A stretch of 64,000 nucleotides of DNA, from the NCBI GenBank assembly GCA_016707705.1, contig JADJHD010000011.1, positions 62,001-126,000 of the forward strand, read 5' to 3'. The notes under the pieces are model-generated. The model was not told where the DNA came from, did not search any database, and saw nothing but the letters and a program-made list of their open reading frames with translations. A program made the position numbers and the translations under genes. Of this stretch, positions 43,531-54,994 are shown one piece after another (position 1 is the stretch's first letter; each line of letters opens with the position of its first letter). This DNA is from Bacteroidales bacterium (GTDB lineage Bacteria > Bacteroidota > Bacteroidia > Bacteroidales > UBA4417).

Positions 43531-45863
43531 CTATGGCGTTACTTTACTAACGAAGGCTGAGGCATTGTTGTCAATCAGATTCAGATCTGATGAATCAACC
43601 AGTCCATCACCATTGACATCACTTGCAATATAGCCGGTTGCAAATGATGCCGCGTTATTGTCGGCAGCATTCAGGTCGCTGGAATCCACCAGTCCATCCT
43701 GATTTTCATCACCTCCATGAATAAGAAAATAGGAACCGGATTGAGCCAGATTGTTTCCAAAAGCTTTTTCAGGAATGTTAAACTGATAATTCACAATTGC
43801 AGGTGAAAATGAGACTGGCAAAGAACTGACAGTTTCAATGCTATTTCTTTGTTTAACAGTGATATAGTAGGAGCCATTAATGTTTCCGGGGATACTGGTG
43901 ATGGAGGCATTTCCTGTTATACTCAGGTCAACAAGGGAAGACTGATAAACAATACTGTTGTAGTCAAATGCTGAATGCAGTTCAACAATAATCTGATCTG
44001 CAGTAGTCCCGGGGAATTGACTCCCGGTTCCGTTTTGAGCCTTGGTCATTTGACCATTTCCATCAAATAAACCTTCCAGTAAAAGGGAGAGATTGAGTGT
44101 TTTGCTATTGTTTTCCGTTGTAAAGGTTATCGGACCTGACCATCCACTGAAGATTCCATTGCTGCATTGATTCTGCACATATACTGAATAAGCTGTACCT
44201 GGCTGGAGGGAGGTTATTGTGTATTCATTTGTATTGGTTGATATTAGAGTTCCATTTTCTCCTCCGGGATCGAAGCCGGGAGCCCCGTACACCAGCCTTG
44301 AAGCAGATCCTGAATTATTCCAGCCTATGGTTGCGGTAGTGCTTCCTATGGAGCCAGCCGTGAGATTTGAAGGGGAAACGCAAGCAGATGTCACGTTAAC
44401 GGAGATCTGGTCGACACTTATCTCAATCTGATCACCCATGCTGAAGCAATGCCACCCCACATAATAAACCCCTGAAGCATCGGGAGTAAAGGTTGCTGTT
44501 GCAAGTATATAATTTGGTTTGTAAAAGCTTACATCACTGAATATCGGATTGGGTACCATTGCTGATGCAGTGGGAGAGTTGCCCCATTTTACTTCCAGAT
44601 TTTCAACATAAATGGATGAGCCCCCCTTGTAATAAAATTTCACCTCATAGGTTTGCTGTCCGGTCAACGTCAACCCTGGTGTAAAATACCAGTCATTATG
44701 ATTTTGTCCAACTGGGTTGTAACCGATCCGCAGTCTGCTGATACCAGAATATGCAAGACCCATTTTTGATTCCCATTTTACCGCATCATTATTGGCATTA
44801 ACTATAGTTCCGCATCCTACATGAGGAGGAGAATAGCTGTCGAAATTCTCGGTATAAGGTACAGAATAGGTCCCGCATTCTGTGGTAAAACTCCACACAG
44901 GTCCTTTTAGGGTTCCGTTTGAGTTTCTTTCAACCACTTGCCACTGATAGGTAATACTTGGATTAAGAGCTGCAGCATTGTATGAGCCGGAAGAGCCGAG
45001 ACAGCTGCATTGTCAACAACTTTAACCATATTACCCTTTGTACCGAACCATAAATCGTATGAAGAAGTATTTAATCCAAAGTTCCAGCTTAGGGTATTAT
45101 TTACAGGAAGATTTGCTGAGTTGTTGGCAGGTGATGGAGTAGTGGGGGCTGAAGGGAAACCTGAAATTGCAGGAGTGAAGCAGAATGTTTGTCCGATAAT
45201 TGGAAGAGTTGAATTTGCTATAATACAGGTGCTGGTATTTGTGCCTCCGGCAAATGTTGCAGCCCAATTGTTTGATGTTGTCCGGTTGTGAAAATCGGTG
45301 GTTGAATTTCCCCTGATTCCAACTTGAGAAGTAATTGTGTTGTTGGTCAGAAATTCCCCATAAACAAAGCTGATTTCATTGGTGGTTTCAAACAATTTCG
45401 CCTGAAATGAAAAATGCTGATTGGTCGAGCTTGAATGATGAAAGTCATTCCATTGAATTGTGATCACCCTGCTGCCTGGGTTCCCATCAAGGGAATAGCT
45501 AATACTGGCATTCGCATTTCCGACCAGATTATCACTCAGTGGGGAAATGACATTATTTGATGTCCCACCACTAATTGCGGCATAACTTGATGTTACATTG
45601 CTACCCAATGCCAGAAATCCATTTGCATTGATACTTACCTGTGTGTAGGTGTTGCCGTTATATGTAAAAGGGAAGCCAATATCAATTGCATTGTAGCAGT
45701 CATCATCGATACCGGAGCCATTGCCAAGTATGGTGCCTGAAGTGATTTCATTATAAGTACCCCAATAACCCCAGAATGTGTAGGTGTTGACTTGTGCCTT
45801 TGAATTGATTGTCAGTAAAATACAGATAAAAAGAAATATTGAAATCTTTCTCATTTGAATCAT
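43531..45863 (-). pseudogene. Secreted protein with C-terminal dockerin-like module, split by a frameshift
   Basis: One gene reads in two frames. The N-terminal part (45863 to about 44990) has a signal peptide and a domain typical of Bacteroidota surface proteins (FPFTYNGNTYTQVSINANGF). It then enters a fibronectin-type III domain (LSWNFGLNTSSYDLWFG) that continues in the other frame (SYNAAALNPSITYQWQVVER, then GPVWSFTTECG). The break lies at 44985-45002 and needs one added base. Next come a MAM-like domain, a second FnIII, and the ~190-residue module ending in two dockerin-like loops (DENQDGLVDSSDL and DVNGDGLVDSSDL). The restored length is about 775 residues. True loss of function and an assembly error are both possible. 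Confidence 0.78.
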
Positions 45864-45927
45864 TTTTTGCTGAAAGGTACTTGACTATTTACAGAACATA
45901 TGAAGATATCGAAATGTTTAGACTGAC

Positions 45928-45961
45928 AAAAAATGCAAAAGGTTACCTCTATGGCAACCTT
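45928..45961 (-). terminator. Terminator of the ATPase gene at 46018
   Basis: On the minus strand AAGGTTGCC and GGTAACCTT pair over five bases and are followed by TTGCATTTTTT. It lies about 57 bases beyond the stop codon. Confidence 0.7.
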
Positions 45962-46017
45962 CCATAATTCTTTTAAGTGCTGAATTTTTATTCTTTTTTT
46001 GAAAACCTGACCTGATA

Positions 46018-47448
46018 CTAGTTGAAAAATGCATCCATAGTCACCTGACTCTGAACCAGTCCGGCATAATGATCCGGATTCTTGATTCCATAGGTTGTGA
46101 CCAATGTCAGGAAGATGGATTTTCGGGTTTTAGTCCGTTCCCTAAATACCCTTATTTTGTTTTCAAGTTCTTTCGCATAGCTTTTAGTGATCTCAAAATC
46201 GTTCAGGGAGAATTTCATTTCGCAGATATTGATGCATTGATCCCTGCGATCGATGAGCATATCTATTTGTGCTCCATCCAGTCCATTCTCAGCTGATTGT
46301 CTCCAGACCGAAACTTCCGTGTGCACATTCTCAATACCAAGGGCTTTTTTTAATGATTGCGAGAATTTCATGCAAATGCTTTCAAATGCATATCCACTCC
46401 AGCTTTTCCAGGATGGGGAATTTGAGAGTTTAATCCATGTTCCGGGCCCATGGGAGCGGCTGTTTTCTATGAATTTGATATAGAACAGGGAATATTCATC
46501 AGTAAGTCTGTAAAGCGCATCTTTTGCAGTTCTGTCGAATGGAATGTACGGAGTTATAAACCCTGACTCCCTAAGTTCCTCCAGCAATTGTGTTGCACCC
46601 CCGCCTGATGTAAGCTTGCAGCTTTCAATAATTTCATTTCTGCTGAGGCCTGAATTTTTCCTGGCAAGGGCCCTGATTACTTCCATATGGGCACGGGCAT
46701 TTTCAAAGAGAGAAAGGTAAAGATTCTGAAATTCCTCATTTAGCAATCCGTCCTTTGTAAAGCAAATTCTGTCGATAGCCTGGGCTGCACTTTCTCCCCG
46801 CTCTATCTCTTTCAGGTAATGTGGAATTCCCCCCATAGCCATATACAATTGAAGAATCTGATATCGGTCGAGGTTTATCTTTCTGGATCTCAGGTATAAT
46901 TCAGTTTCAGAAACAGTAAAGGGCATCAGTCTGATTTTTCGGGTTACCCTGTTATGCAACCCGCCTTTGTTCCGGATAACATTTTGTATCATCCATGAAG
47001 CGGCAGATCCGCAAATCACTATGATCAGATTGTTTTGCTTGCAGGCCCAGGAATTCCAGAAATTTTCAAATGCTTGAAGGAATCCTGATCTTTTCGTGTT
47101 TATCCATGGGAATTCATCGAGAAATACGACCTTTCTCTGCTTTTTTATAAGTGGAGTGAGGTAATCAGCAAGTAAGCGGAAAGCCTGTATCCAGTTTGAA
47201 GGCCTTGCCAGGGGTAATCCCCCTGTAGTGCTTGATAATACACCTATGAAATTTTCCAGCTGTTGATCGAGAGTGGCATCATGGATTCCGGAAAATTCAA
47301 AAGCCATTTGTTTCTCGAAGAATTTGCGAATAAGGAAAGTCTTGCCAACTCTTCTTCGTCCATATACTGCAACCAGCTCAGCTTCACCGGAGGATGCTAT
47401 TTTTGATAAGTGGACGATTTCATCAGATCTGCCTACGATGTTATCCAT
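46018..47448 (-). CDS. P-loop ATPase with C-terminal DUF234-type nuclease-like domain
   Basis: A 476-residue protein of the archaeal-type STAND/AAA ATPase group. Walker A is GRRRVGKTFLI (about residues 30-40), Walker B is KVVFLDEFPWI (about 112-122), and a sensor-like VICGSAASWM follows. A winged-helix part comes next (NSGLSRNEIIESCKLTSGGGATQLLEEL). The C-terminal DUF234 region has the restriction-endonuclease-like pattern GAQIDMLIDRRDQCINICEMKFS. The function is unknown; relatives occur as orphan genes in many bacteria and archaea. Its upstream region carries a 54-bp tandem repeat with promoter boxes. It is a single gene with its own terminator. Confidence 0.82.
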   Translation of the reverse strand: MDNIVGRSDEIVHLSKIASSGEAELVAVYGRRRVGKTFLIRKFFEKQMAFEFSGIHDATLDQQLENFIGVLSSTTGGLPLARPSNWIQAFRLLADYLTPLIKKQRKVVFLDEFPWINTKRSGFLQAFENFWNSWACKQNNLIIVICGSAASWMIQNVIRNKGGLHNRVTRKIRLMPFTVSETELYLRSRKINLDRYQILQLYMAMGGIPHYLKEIERGESAAQAIDRICFTKDGLLNEEFQNLYLSLFENARAHMEVIRALARKNSGLSRNEIIESCKLTSGGGATQLLEELRESGFITPYIPFDRTAKDALYRLTDEYSLFYIKFIENSRSHGPGTWIKLSNSPSWKSWSGYAFESICMKFSQSLKKALGIENVHTEVSVWRQSAENGLDGAQIDMLIDRRDQCINICEMKFSLNDFEITKSYAKELENKIRVFRERTKTRKSIFLTLVTTYGIKNPDHYAGLVQSQVTMDAFFN

Positions 47449-47459
47449 ATTAGCCTAAC

Positions 47460-47583
47460 TTATAATTCGCCAAAAGTACTAATTAATCATAAGATATGGC
47501 GAGATAAAGTATTTTATAATTCGCCAAAAGTACTATTATGATATGAGATATGGCGAAATAAGAAGTATAATAATTCTCCAAAA
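47460..47583 (-). repeat. 54-bp tandem repeat containing duplicated promoter and inverted repeats
   Basis: Two good copies start at 47460 and 47514 and a degenerate third is recognisable at 47566-47583, all in a 54-base register. Each full copy has TTCGCCA and TGGCGA(A) arms about 26 bases apart. On the minus strand each reads TACTTTTGGCGAA, so a -7 box (TACTTTTG) abuts the right arm and the left arm falls near -33. From the proximal copy, transcription of the ATPase gene would start near 47464, about 16 bases before its ATG. Confidence 0.8.
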
Positions 47584-47704
47584 CAAAGAAATTACTAAAC
47601 TGCTGATTTAGATAAATACTTGATTGTAAAATGATTCAGGCTCCAAAAATAAGAGAAGAGGGTCTAATGCTTAGGAGTGTTCAGCTGACAGAGATTTTTC
47701 TGGT

Positions 47705-48754
47705 TTAATCTTCGTTGTCGGTATAAACCCTGTTCTCCTGTTCAGAAACCCTGATAAATGTGGTTCTTTTGGTAAGTTCCTTCAATTGTGAGGCACCCAC
47801 ATAGGTGCAGGTACTACGGATGCCACCCAGGATATCCAGAAGAGTGTTTTCCACTTTTCCGCGATAGGGGACATCAACGGTTTTGCCTTCGCTGGCGCGG
47901 TAATCAGCAACACCGCCCATATGTTTATCCATGGCAGTTGTAGAACTCATTCCATAGAATTGCTTCATTTGCCTGCCTTGTTTTTCAATGAGTTCCCCAC
48001 CGCTCTCATCATGTCCTGCCAGCATTCCACCAAGCATCACGAAATCAGCTCCGGCTCCAAAGGCTTTGGCAACATCTCCGGGAGTAGTGCAGCCACCATC
48101 GCTGATGATTTGTCCACCCAAACCATGGGCCGCATCAGCACATTCAATAATTGCTGAAAGTTGTGGATAACCAACACCTGTCTTTACCCTGGTTGTACAA
48201 ACCGATCCGGGCCCGATTCCTACTTTTATTATATCGGCACCTGCGAGCAGCAGTTCTTCAACCATTTCACCGGTAACCACGTTTCCGGCAATAATTACCT
48301 TATCATGAAATTTTTTGCGGGTTTGCTTTACATAAGCTACAAAATGCTCTGAGTATCCATTTGCTACATCAATGCAGATAAATCTCAATTGTGGATTCGC
48401 TGTGATGATCTGGGAGATTGAGTCAAAATCCTGGCTGCTGGTACCTGTGCTGATTGCAATATGATTTACGATGCCTTTAGGTGCTTTTTTCAGAAAATCA
48501 TTCCACTGATCAACTGAGTAATGTTTGTGAATTGCAGTAAATAGCTTTTTATCAAAAAGAGCGAGTGCCATTTCAAAGGTTCCGACGGTATCCATATTGG
48601 CAGCCATAACCGGAATGCCATTCCATTCAGTATTTGTGTGCTTAAACCTGAAGGTTCTTTCCAGTTTCACTTGCGATCTGCTGCTGAGTGTTGAGCGCTT
48701 GGGCCTGAACATCACATCTTTAAAGCCTAATTTTACGTCGTATTCTATTCTCAT
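47705..48754 (-). CDS. guaC: GMP reductase
   Basis: A protein of 349 residues from the ATG at 48754, where the similarity to GuaC begins (MRIEYDVKLGFKDVMFRPKRSTL). It converts GMP to IMP with NADPH, for purine balance. Diagnostic parts are AANMDTVGTFEMA, CIDVANGYSEHF, the catalytic loop GIGPGSVCTTRVKTGVGYPQ with its Cys, SDGGCTTPGDVAKAFGAGADFVMLGGM, and the flap end MGGVADYRASEGKTV. It lacks the CBS domains of IMP dehydrogenase. The close match to the enterobacterial type suggests conservation or past transfer. It is monocistronic. Confidence 0.95.
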   Translation of the reverse strand: MRIEYDVKLGFKDVMFRPKRSTLSSRSQVKLERTFRFKHTNTEWNGIPVMAANMDTVGTFEMALALFDKKLFTAIHKHYSVDQWNDFLKKAPKGIVNHIAISTGTSSQDFDSISQIITANPQLRFICIDVANGYSEHFVAYVKQTRKKFHDKVIIAGNVVTGEMVEELLLAGADIIKVGIGPGSVCTTRVKTGVGYPQLSAIIECADAAHGLGGQIISDGGCTTPGDVAKAFGAGADFVMLGGMLAGHDESGGELIEKQGRQMKQFYGMSSTTAMDKHMGGVADYRASEGKTVDVPYRGKVENTLLDILGGIRSTCTYVGASQLKELTKRTTFIRVSEQENRVYTDNED

Positions 48755-48941
48755 TTCAATATTTATTAAGGCTATAAAGGTAAAGATTTTAAAGTGTATG
48801 TAATTGTTTGCAGGAAACAAGAGCACAGTTGCCAGGATCAGAACAGACTATTGAGAATAGCAGTAAGATTTTTTCATATATCAGAATAATTGAGTGTAAA
48901 TATTTAAAAGAACATAAATACAACGGTTAAAGAATTAGAAT

Positions 48942-48984
48942 AAAAAAGTCAGCCATCAAACAGTATTAATGTTTGATGACTGAC
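48942..48984 (-). terminator. Terminator of the beta-helix/dockerin gene
   Basis: GTCAGCCATCAAACA pairs with TGTTTGATGACTGAC (14 of 15 positions) over seven bases. On the minus strand it is followed by TTTTTTA. It lies about 45 bases past the stop codon. Confidence 0.85.
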
Positions 48985-48990
48985 ACATTG

Positions 48991-49017
48991 TTTTAGTCCG
49001 GGAAGATAGGACTAAAA
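48991..49017. terminator. Second hairpin after the beta-helix/dockerin gene
   Basis: TTTTAGTCC and GGACTAAAA form a 9-bp stem with a nine-base loop, directly between the stop codon and the main terminator. On the minus strand it has no T-run after it, so it may protect the 3' end instead of ending transcription. Confidence 0.55.
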
Positions 49018-49030
49018 CTTTTCTTTTGTA

Positions 49031-52000
49031 TTATGGAGTAATTGTGCTAATAAAGGCGGATGAGTTATTGTCAATCATATTGAGGTCTGTTGAATCTACC
49101 AGACCATCCCCGTTTACATCACTTGCTATATATCCTGTTGTGAAGTTGGAGACATCATTGTCGATCTGATTCAGATCGCTTGAATCTACAAGTCCATCCT
49201 GATTTACATCACTGCTGTAAATCAGGCTATAGCCACCCATTACAGTCATGTTGCTTCCAAATGCCTGAGTTACTGAATTGAAGGAATAGGAAATTGTACT
49301 TCCTGCAAAAGAAACCGGCAGGGCAGAAACAGTTTCAATGGAGTTTCGGTGCTTTATTGTGATATAATAACTGCCGTTGAAACTGGATGGTAAAGTCAGA
49401 CTGGCATCGCCTGAAATGCTCAGATCAATGTTGGATGCTGTGAAGAGAATGTCAGCATAATTGGCTGCATTATGCAACTCGATTGTAATCTGATCAGCGG
49501 TTGTGCCAGGGAATTGGTCCCCGGTTTCATTCTGGGCTTTATTCATAACCCCTGCATCTGCATATAGGGATTCCAGAAGAGCGTTGATGCTTAATGACTT
49601 GGTAGTCTGAATAACATCAAGAACTCCGGAATTATTGCTTGTTCCATTCCAGAAACCACCATTGAATCCTCCATATACCAATGGACCATTTCCGAACTGG
49701 AAGCGGCTGGCATAGTAATAGGTTCCGGGAGTTGTAATTGCAGATCCGAGATCAAGCTTGAATTCATCGTTGTCGGATGATTGTCCGAAGAAAGGTGCAG
49801 GTACCCAGTTGGTCCAGGTGCTTGGGTCAGTATTGCTGTTGCTATAGCCAATCCATGCCTGCAAACCGTAGGTTGCTCCGGTTGCTGCTGTTATACCATT
49901 TGGAATATAAACCTGAGCGTACACATCATAGGAGTCTCCCAGGTTAATAGAGCCGGCACCTGGCCATTGGAGGTTTGCCCAATTGATGGAGCCTCCCCAA
50001 ACATCATTGATCGTTGTTGCAGTAGTAATTGTTGCTGAACGGTTAGGTCCGCCGGTATATTCTCCGCCGCCCCAGCCGGCATTCATGAAGTACTTGTATT
50101 CGTAGGTCCTGGCAGGCAGGTATAAAGTGATGGAATAAATCATCGTGGTTCCTACCTGGCTCAATAGTAAGTTTGGATTGGTGCCAGGCTGATTCCAGGA
50201 AGATACTCCAGGGAAATTACCAGCAAGGTAAACCAAGTCCGAGCCATGGGTAAATCCGGCTACAGTAGACATATCAACATTAAAGGTTACAGCATATACA
50301 GGGAGTTCATAGGCTCCAAGCGTGGAAGCATGTGTGCTTCTTGATATCCCAAGTATATCGTCGGTTACTGCTGTCAAAGGAACACCTACACCTATAACAG
50401 GTGAACTGTTTTGAGGAAGCAAGTTGGTAGTTGAGGTTAATAAAGGATCTGAGTAAATTGAAGACCAATCCTTTGCCGTCCATGTTTTCCAGTCGTTCAG
50501 GGATTGTAAATCTGTAACAGCTGCATAACCGACATACGGATTGAAACCATCTCCGAAATAATCATTGTTGTCGCAATAGGTAAATGGGTTGTTGATTCCT
50601 GCACATGCAACAGCATATGTTGTAGTATATAATGATGTAGCTGATGGATTTCTGGTCATTGAATTATTGAGGATATTATTCCGGAAATCCACACCTGAGG
50701 CCTGAGTCGTAAAGAAAACACAAGTTGAAGTTGTTCCCGGATTGATTCCAGAATTGTCACCGTCAGTGAGAACAGCTCCACTTAGCTTAACGGTATTATA
50801 GGCCATCAACAGATTGTTGGTACGGTCAATTTGTATTCCATGGGCGCTTCCCTGAGTTGGGCTAATATTGGATCCCCAGGCTGATATGTTATAAACCAGG
50901 TTATTGGTAATTTCACCATGTGATGAGCTTGCATCATGAAATGCAATTCCATAGCTAAAATTGGTCAAATCATTTAGTATCCAATCGTGTACAACATTCT
51001 TGCTGATATTTGAGTTGGAACAATAGGCAAGACTAATCCCACACATTGAGAAAAGTTCATTTCCTGAGGGCATACCCATAATCTCATTGCCCTGCACGAG
51101 AATGTTATTACAATATTGGGCATCCAGTCCCCTCCAGGTAATAGCTTTGGAATCTTCTGAGGAGCCTATTACATTGTTGGTTATGTTGATATTTGTAGCC
51201 GGGACTGATACTGAACCGTAAATTGCAATTCCAAATTTACCCTGGCGTATATTATTATTATCGATGGTGATATCATCTATTACTCCAAGACTGCTATACA
51301 TCGATACAGCATAAGTAGCCCAAACAACTGAAGTAACTCCCTGAATAATACAATTCTGGACTTTAATATGTGAGGTGGCAGCGCTCACATTACTTGCAAT
51401 TGCAAATACAGAAGAAGCCCCGGAATAATCAGTGTTTTCTATGATCATGGACTGATTTTCAGTGAAACTGAGGGCGCTTGAATTGGAACCGTCAATAGTG
51501 ACATACTGAGCGCCCTTTAGCAGGAAGATACCTTCTGCTTCCGATCCCACTGAATGGCTATTAGCTCCACTAATTAGTACATTATTTCCTGTATTGGGTT
51601 TAATAATCACATAGTTAGCTGCGCTAGCGCCTGCTGATGAAGTGATGGTGATAGGAAAGGTTTCTGATGGATAGGTAGCATCGTCAAGCAGGAAAGTTAC
51701 AGGGCCGGTCCTGGTTTTGAAATTGAGATCGTTTACTGCTGCAGTAATAGTCGCATATGTTTTCCCAACCCCTACATGGTATGTACCGGTAATAGCCCCG
51801 AGGTTGATGTAAGTATGAGGTGTTGTCGGGGGCGTGCTGCATGCTGGAGGATTCAAGGTAAAACCAGATGCTCCCGGAGCCGGGAATGAACCCACGTTAG
51901 GACTGGATGCCATATCCTGTGCAACCACATAATATGAAACTACATCATTATATATAGATCCCGCACCAAATGTGAATGTGTAAGTATTCCCGGAAACAAA

Positions 52001-54434
52001 TACCGCTTGAACTGAATTCCAGGTACCACTGTTAATTTTCCAATACAAACTTGGTAGACCTGCACCTGAACCAGGAACTCCTGAAGCATCCTGTATTGTT
52101 GCTGTCAGAACCCTGGCACTTCCGTTTGCAGCATTGCCCAGTGGGGTATATTGAATCATAGGGCTGGTAATATCATAACGTAAACCACCGAATTCATCTG
52201 CTCCAAGATCAGGGTTAAATGGGGTGACCAGCCAACAGGGTAGCCGGCATTGGGATACCGGCTATTTCCATCAAAGTCGGTTGTGATGGAAACTGGAAGA
52301 TGAAATTACCTGTCCAGCTGATTCACATTGAGTTGGCAACAGCTGGTTAATGTGAAGGTCATAAGGCGAGCTGGTCGTATTCAGGAAGGAAGGACTCTCA
52401 GATACTGAAACGCCCTCATTCGGGAAAACCCAGTTCTTGAAATTTGCCAATGTTTGCATGTTATTTGTTCCATCGCTGAAAATAACATGAGAAGCATCGG
52501 GCGTGCCGGACCAAAAATCATTGTTGTTTGAAAGATTCGAATATTTTGCAAGGTCAGTGAAGTTCGTCCTGAATGCTACAGCTAGTCCTCCAGTTCCTGG
52601 TGTGCTGTTATTCACAAAAATATTACCCCTGATGTCGAATGCAGGATTATTGGCTGGGATGGTTACTGAATGCACGTAGAAAGCTGAACTTCCAAAACCT
52701 GCTGCCCCTGTGCCAGTTAAATAGACAGTATTATTGTAAATACCATGAGTAATAGTTGTCCCGGTACCGGCAAACAATATTATCCCTCCAACAGCCTTAG
52801 CAAAAGTAGCTGAAGGTGCATAGAGTTCAGAAATCATATTGTTGTACACATACATCGAAAGAATGCTGGCTCCGGCGCTCAGGTATATTCCTGCAACTAT
52901 TGTAGGGCTGGTTGTTGTTACGAAACTTGAAGTAATGTTCTGAATTTTGTTTCCGTATATATTGATATTAACACCACTCAATAAGGATATTCCATAGCTA
53001 ATGCCTCCATTGGTCATGCCATTCAGAGAATTTCCATAGATGTTTTTTGAAGTTGAAGCATTTACGATATAATATCCGTATGCAGGACCTGTGCAAACAA
53101 AATTGTTGTTTGTAGCAGTATTATTATAGGTATTCTGAACGGCACCCTTTATTCCGCCATAAAAGATCATGGTTGTTGCTGTAGCTGGTACTGATTGAAG
53201 ACGTGAATTATTGCTTACATCATTGTTGTAAATATCAATTGTAGATAAAGTGGTTGGGTTGCTGCCAAATAAATACATATATACCACCTGTCCAATGGAA
53301 GTTGTTGAGGTAGAACCGTAAGTATTGGAAGTGGCTGAATTCCCGTGAAAGCTGAAAGGAACGCCAGCATGGGCAATGTTGAAATAATTGCAGCTTCCGG
53401 TGGTTGCAAAAGGCATGGTACATTGAGAAACTGTGTTATCGTGGATATTGACCAAATTATTGGTTACTGTTGTACCCATATTGTCATAGATTCCATTGAA
53501 TGTTCCGCTGGTTCCTGAATAAGCAATTTTTACTGTATTTCCATATAATTCAAGGCTTGGCATTTGATGAGGCATCCAATTGAATACCTGAACAGCCGCC
53601 GGTTCCGGTAACAGAACCTATGATGGAGTTATTGGCTATTTTCAGGTTATTCTGGTATTTGGTATAAATTCCGTAGGAAACGACAGTTGAGCCGCCGAAG
53701 CTTCCAATATTATTGCCGCCATCTTTTCCTATTTCATTATTTTGATCGTAGAAAGCGAATAAGTTTCCTGCAATATCATTAAAACCAGTTATTGCAATTG
53801 CAGAATAGCAATTATTGATGGTATTATTGTAGATTTTCAAATTTGAGTTTGAACCGCTGGCATTGTTAATGGTCAGCGCTGTAGTTGCCGTTGTAAGATG
53901 ATTGTTGGAATAGATTCCTACCGTCAAGGTATTGGATTTATTTAAGGTAATCGCACAATTCCTGATAGTTATGTTCTGTGATCCATCAGAAACGGATGCT
54001 TTAAGGATTGCATAACCCCATTCCATCTGAGTTGTTGGAGTGGTGTTGGCCGGATTTTCATTCAGATCAATACCATCGAACGTGATATAATCACCTCCTG
54101 CTACTATAATAATTCCGTCAAGATTTGTAGTTGTTCCAACCCCCTGCAGTGATAACAGGATTTGCTCCAGTTCCTGTTTTCTGAAAAATGATTGGGTTGG
54201 AAAGGGTCCCGGTTGCAGTTATTTTTCCAGCTGTTGGTGAACTGAATGTTTCAGTATAACAGAGTCAATATTGAAGATAACTCCTCCGATTCCTACTCCC
54301 TGAGTATTAAGATCATTAATTGCCAACGCCACAGTGGCATAATCAGCTGGAATATTCTTTATTCCGGTTAATTGTGCATAACTCAGCCCGCTTATCAGGA
54401 TGCCAAGTAATGCAATGAGTAGATTCTTTTTCAT
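49031..54434 (-). pseudogene. Large beta-helix surface protein with dockerin-like C-terminus, broken by at least five frameshifts
   Basis: One ancestral gene of about 1,800 codons. It starts with a signal peptide (MKKNLLIALLGILISGLSYAQ). Two parallel beta-helix regions of the GNNV/NNTIxN type and an Ig-like strand follow. A starch-binding-like domain (VYLAGNFPGVSSW), one ~125-residue module with WANLQWPG and SDNDEF, and the ~190-residue module with two dockerin-like loops complete it. Reading-frame breaks are near 54255-54260 (one base missing), 54140-54144 (one extra in a run of five C), 53555-53565, 52297-52308 and 52225-52233. No other stop codons interrupt the frames, so the changes are recent or technical. 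The segment 49031-52159 remains open for 1042 codons. Confidence 0.8.
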
Positions 54435-54527
54435 AATGGTTGATTTGGATTAATGATCTATAGTTTGGGTTTATTTTCAGTAATGGTAGAATGAATGACT
54501 ATGCTTGAACTAATTGGAAGAACAGAT

Positions 54528-54713
54528 TCAAGCCACTGATTTGGAATTCTTTACCTTGTTAATGGGACTATTAATATCCTCAAGTTCATCTGAAATTTTC
54601 TTGAGGACTTGATTCTGAAGCTGCTTCTTGCGAATAAACTGTTTGAGGTCTGTCAGTTCAGCCTTCTCAGCTTCTTCTTCCTCCCGTTTTTTACTTTGAT
54701 TTGTTTTAGTCAT
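54528..54713 (-). CDS. Small charged coiled-coil protein, hypothetical
   Basis: A 61-residue protein rich in Glu and Lys (KKREEEEAEKAELTDLKQFIRKKQLQNQVLKKISDELEDI). It should form one long amphipathic helix or coiled coil. No signal peptide, membrane segment or known motif is present. No promoter box or strong ribosome-binding site was found upstream. It may be real because the composition is protein-like and the next 280 bases hold no other gene. Its function is unknown. Confidence 0.5.
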   Translation of the reverse strand: MTKTNQSKKREEEEAEKAELTDLKQFIRKKQLQNQVLKKISDELEDINSPINKVKNSKSVA

Positions 54714-54994
54714 AGATTAATTTTTTGAGCGGATACTTTTAGTTAACCAATAATTCATTTGCAATTCAAAGTTCAATCTGGGAAGAAGAAGTAAGCTTGA
54801 AAAAGGCTTAAGCAAAACCCAATGCAAATATGGACTATGAGAGATCGGAAACAATAAATATGTACCCCTTCAAAACCTCTGTATAGTATAAAATGCACCT
54901 CTATTTTAACTGAGCATTGCTCGGTTACAAGCACGAAAATTAATTCATGTGCCAGATATTCAGCGCATTACATTAATATGCCATTTTTGTGGAA
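54714..54994. other. AT-rich spacer before the left minisatellite
   Basis: No gene, promoter box or strong hairpin was recognised. Base composition changes sharply at about 54995, where the G-rich array starts. Confidence 0.5.

Noticed and set aside
37393..43562. Shared 14-mer TAACGAAGGCTGAG at 37394-37407 and 43549-43562 as a mobile or regulatory repeat
   Set aside because: One copy is in a leader hairpin and the other inside the coding end of a dockerin-like gene. With no further copies it is probably chance.
44985..45002. Programmed ribosomal frameshifting
   Set aside because: No slippery heptamer, downstream pseudoknot or family precedent was visible. A sequencing error or mutation is simpler.
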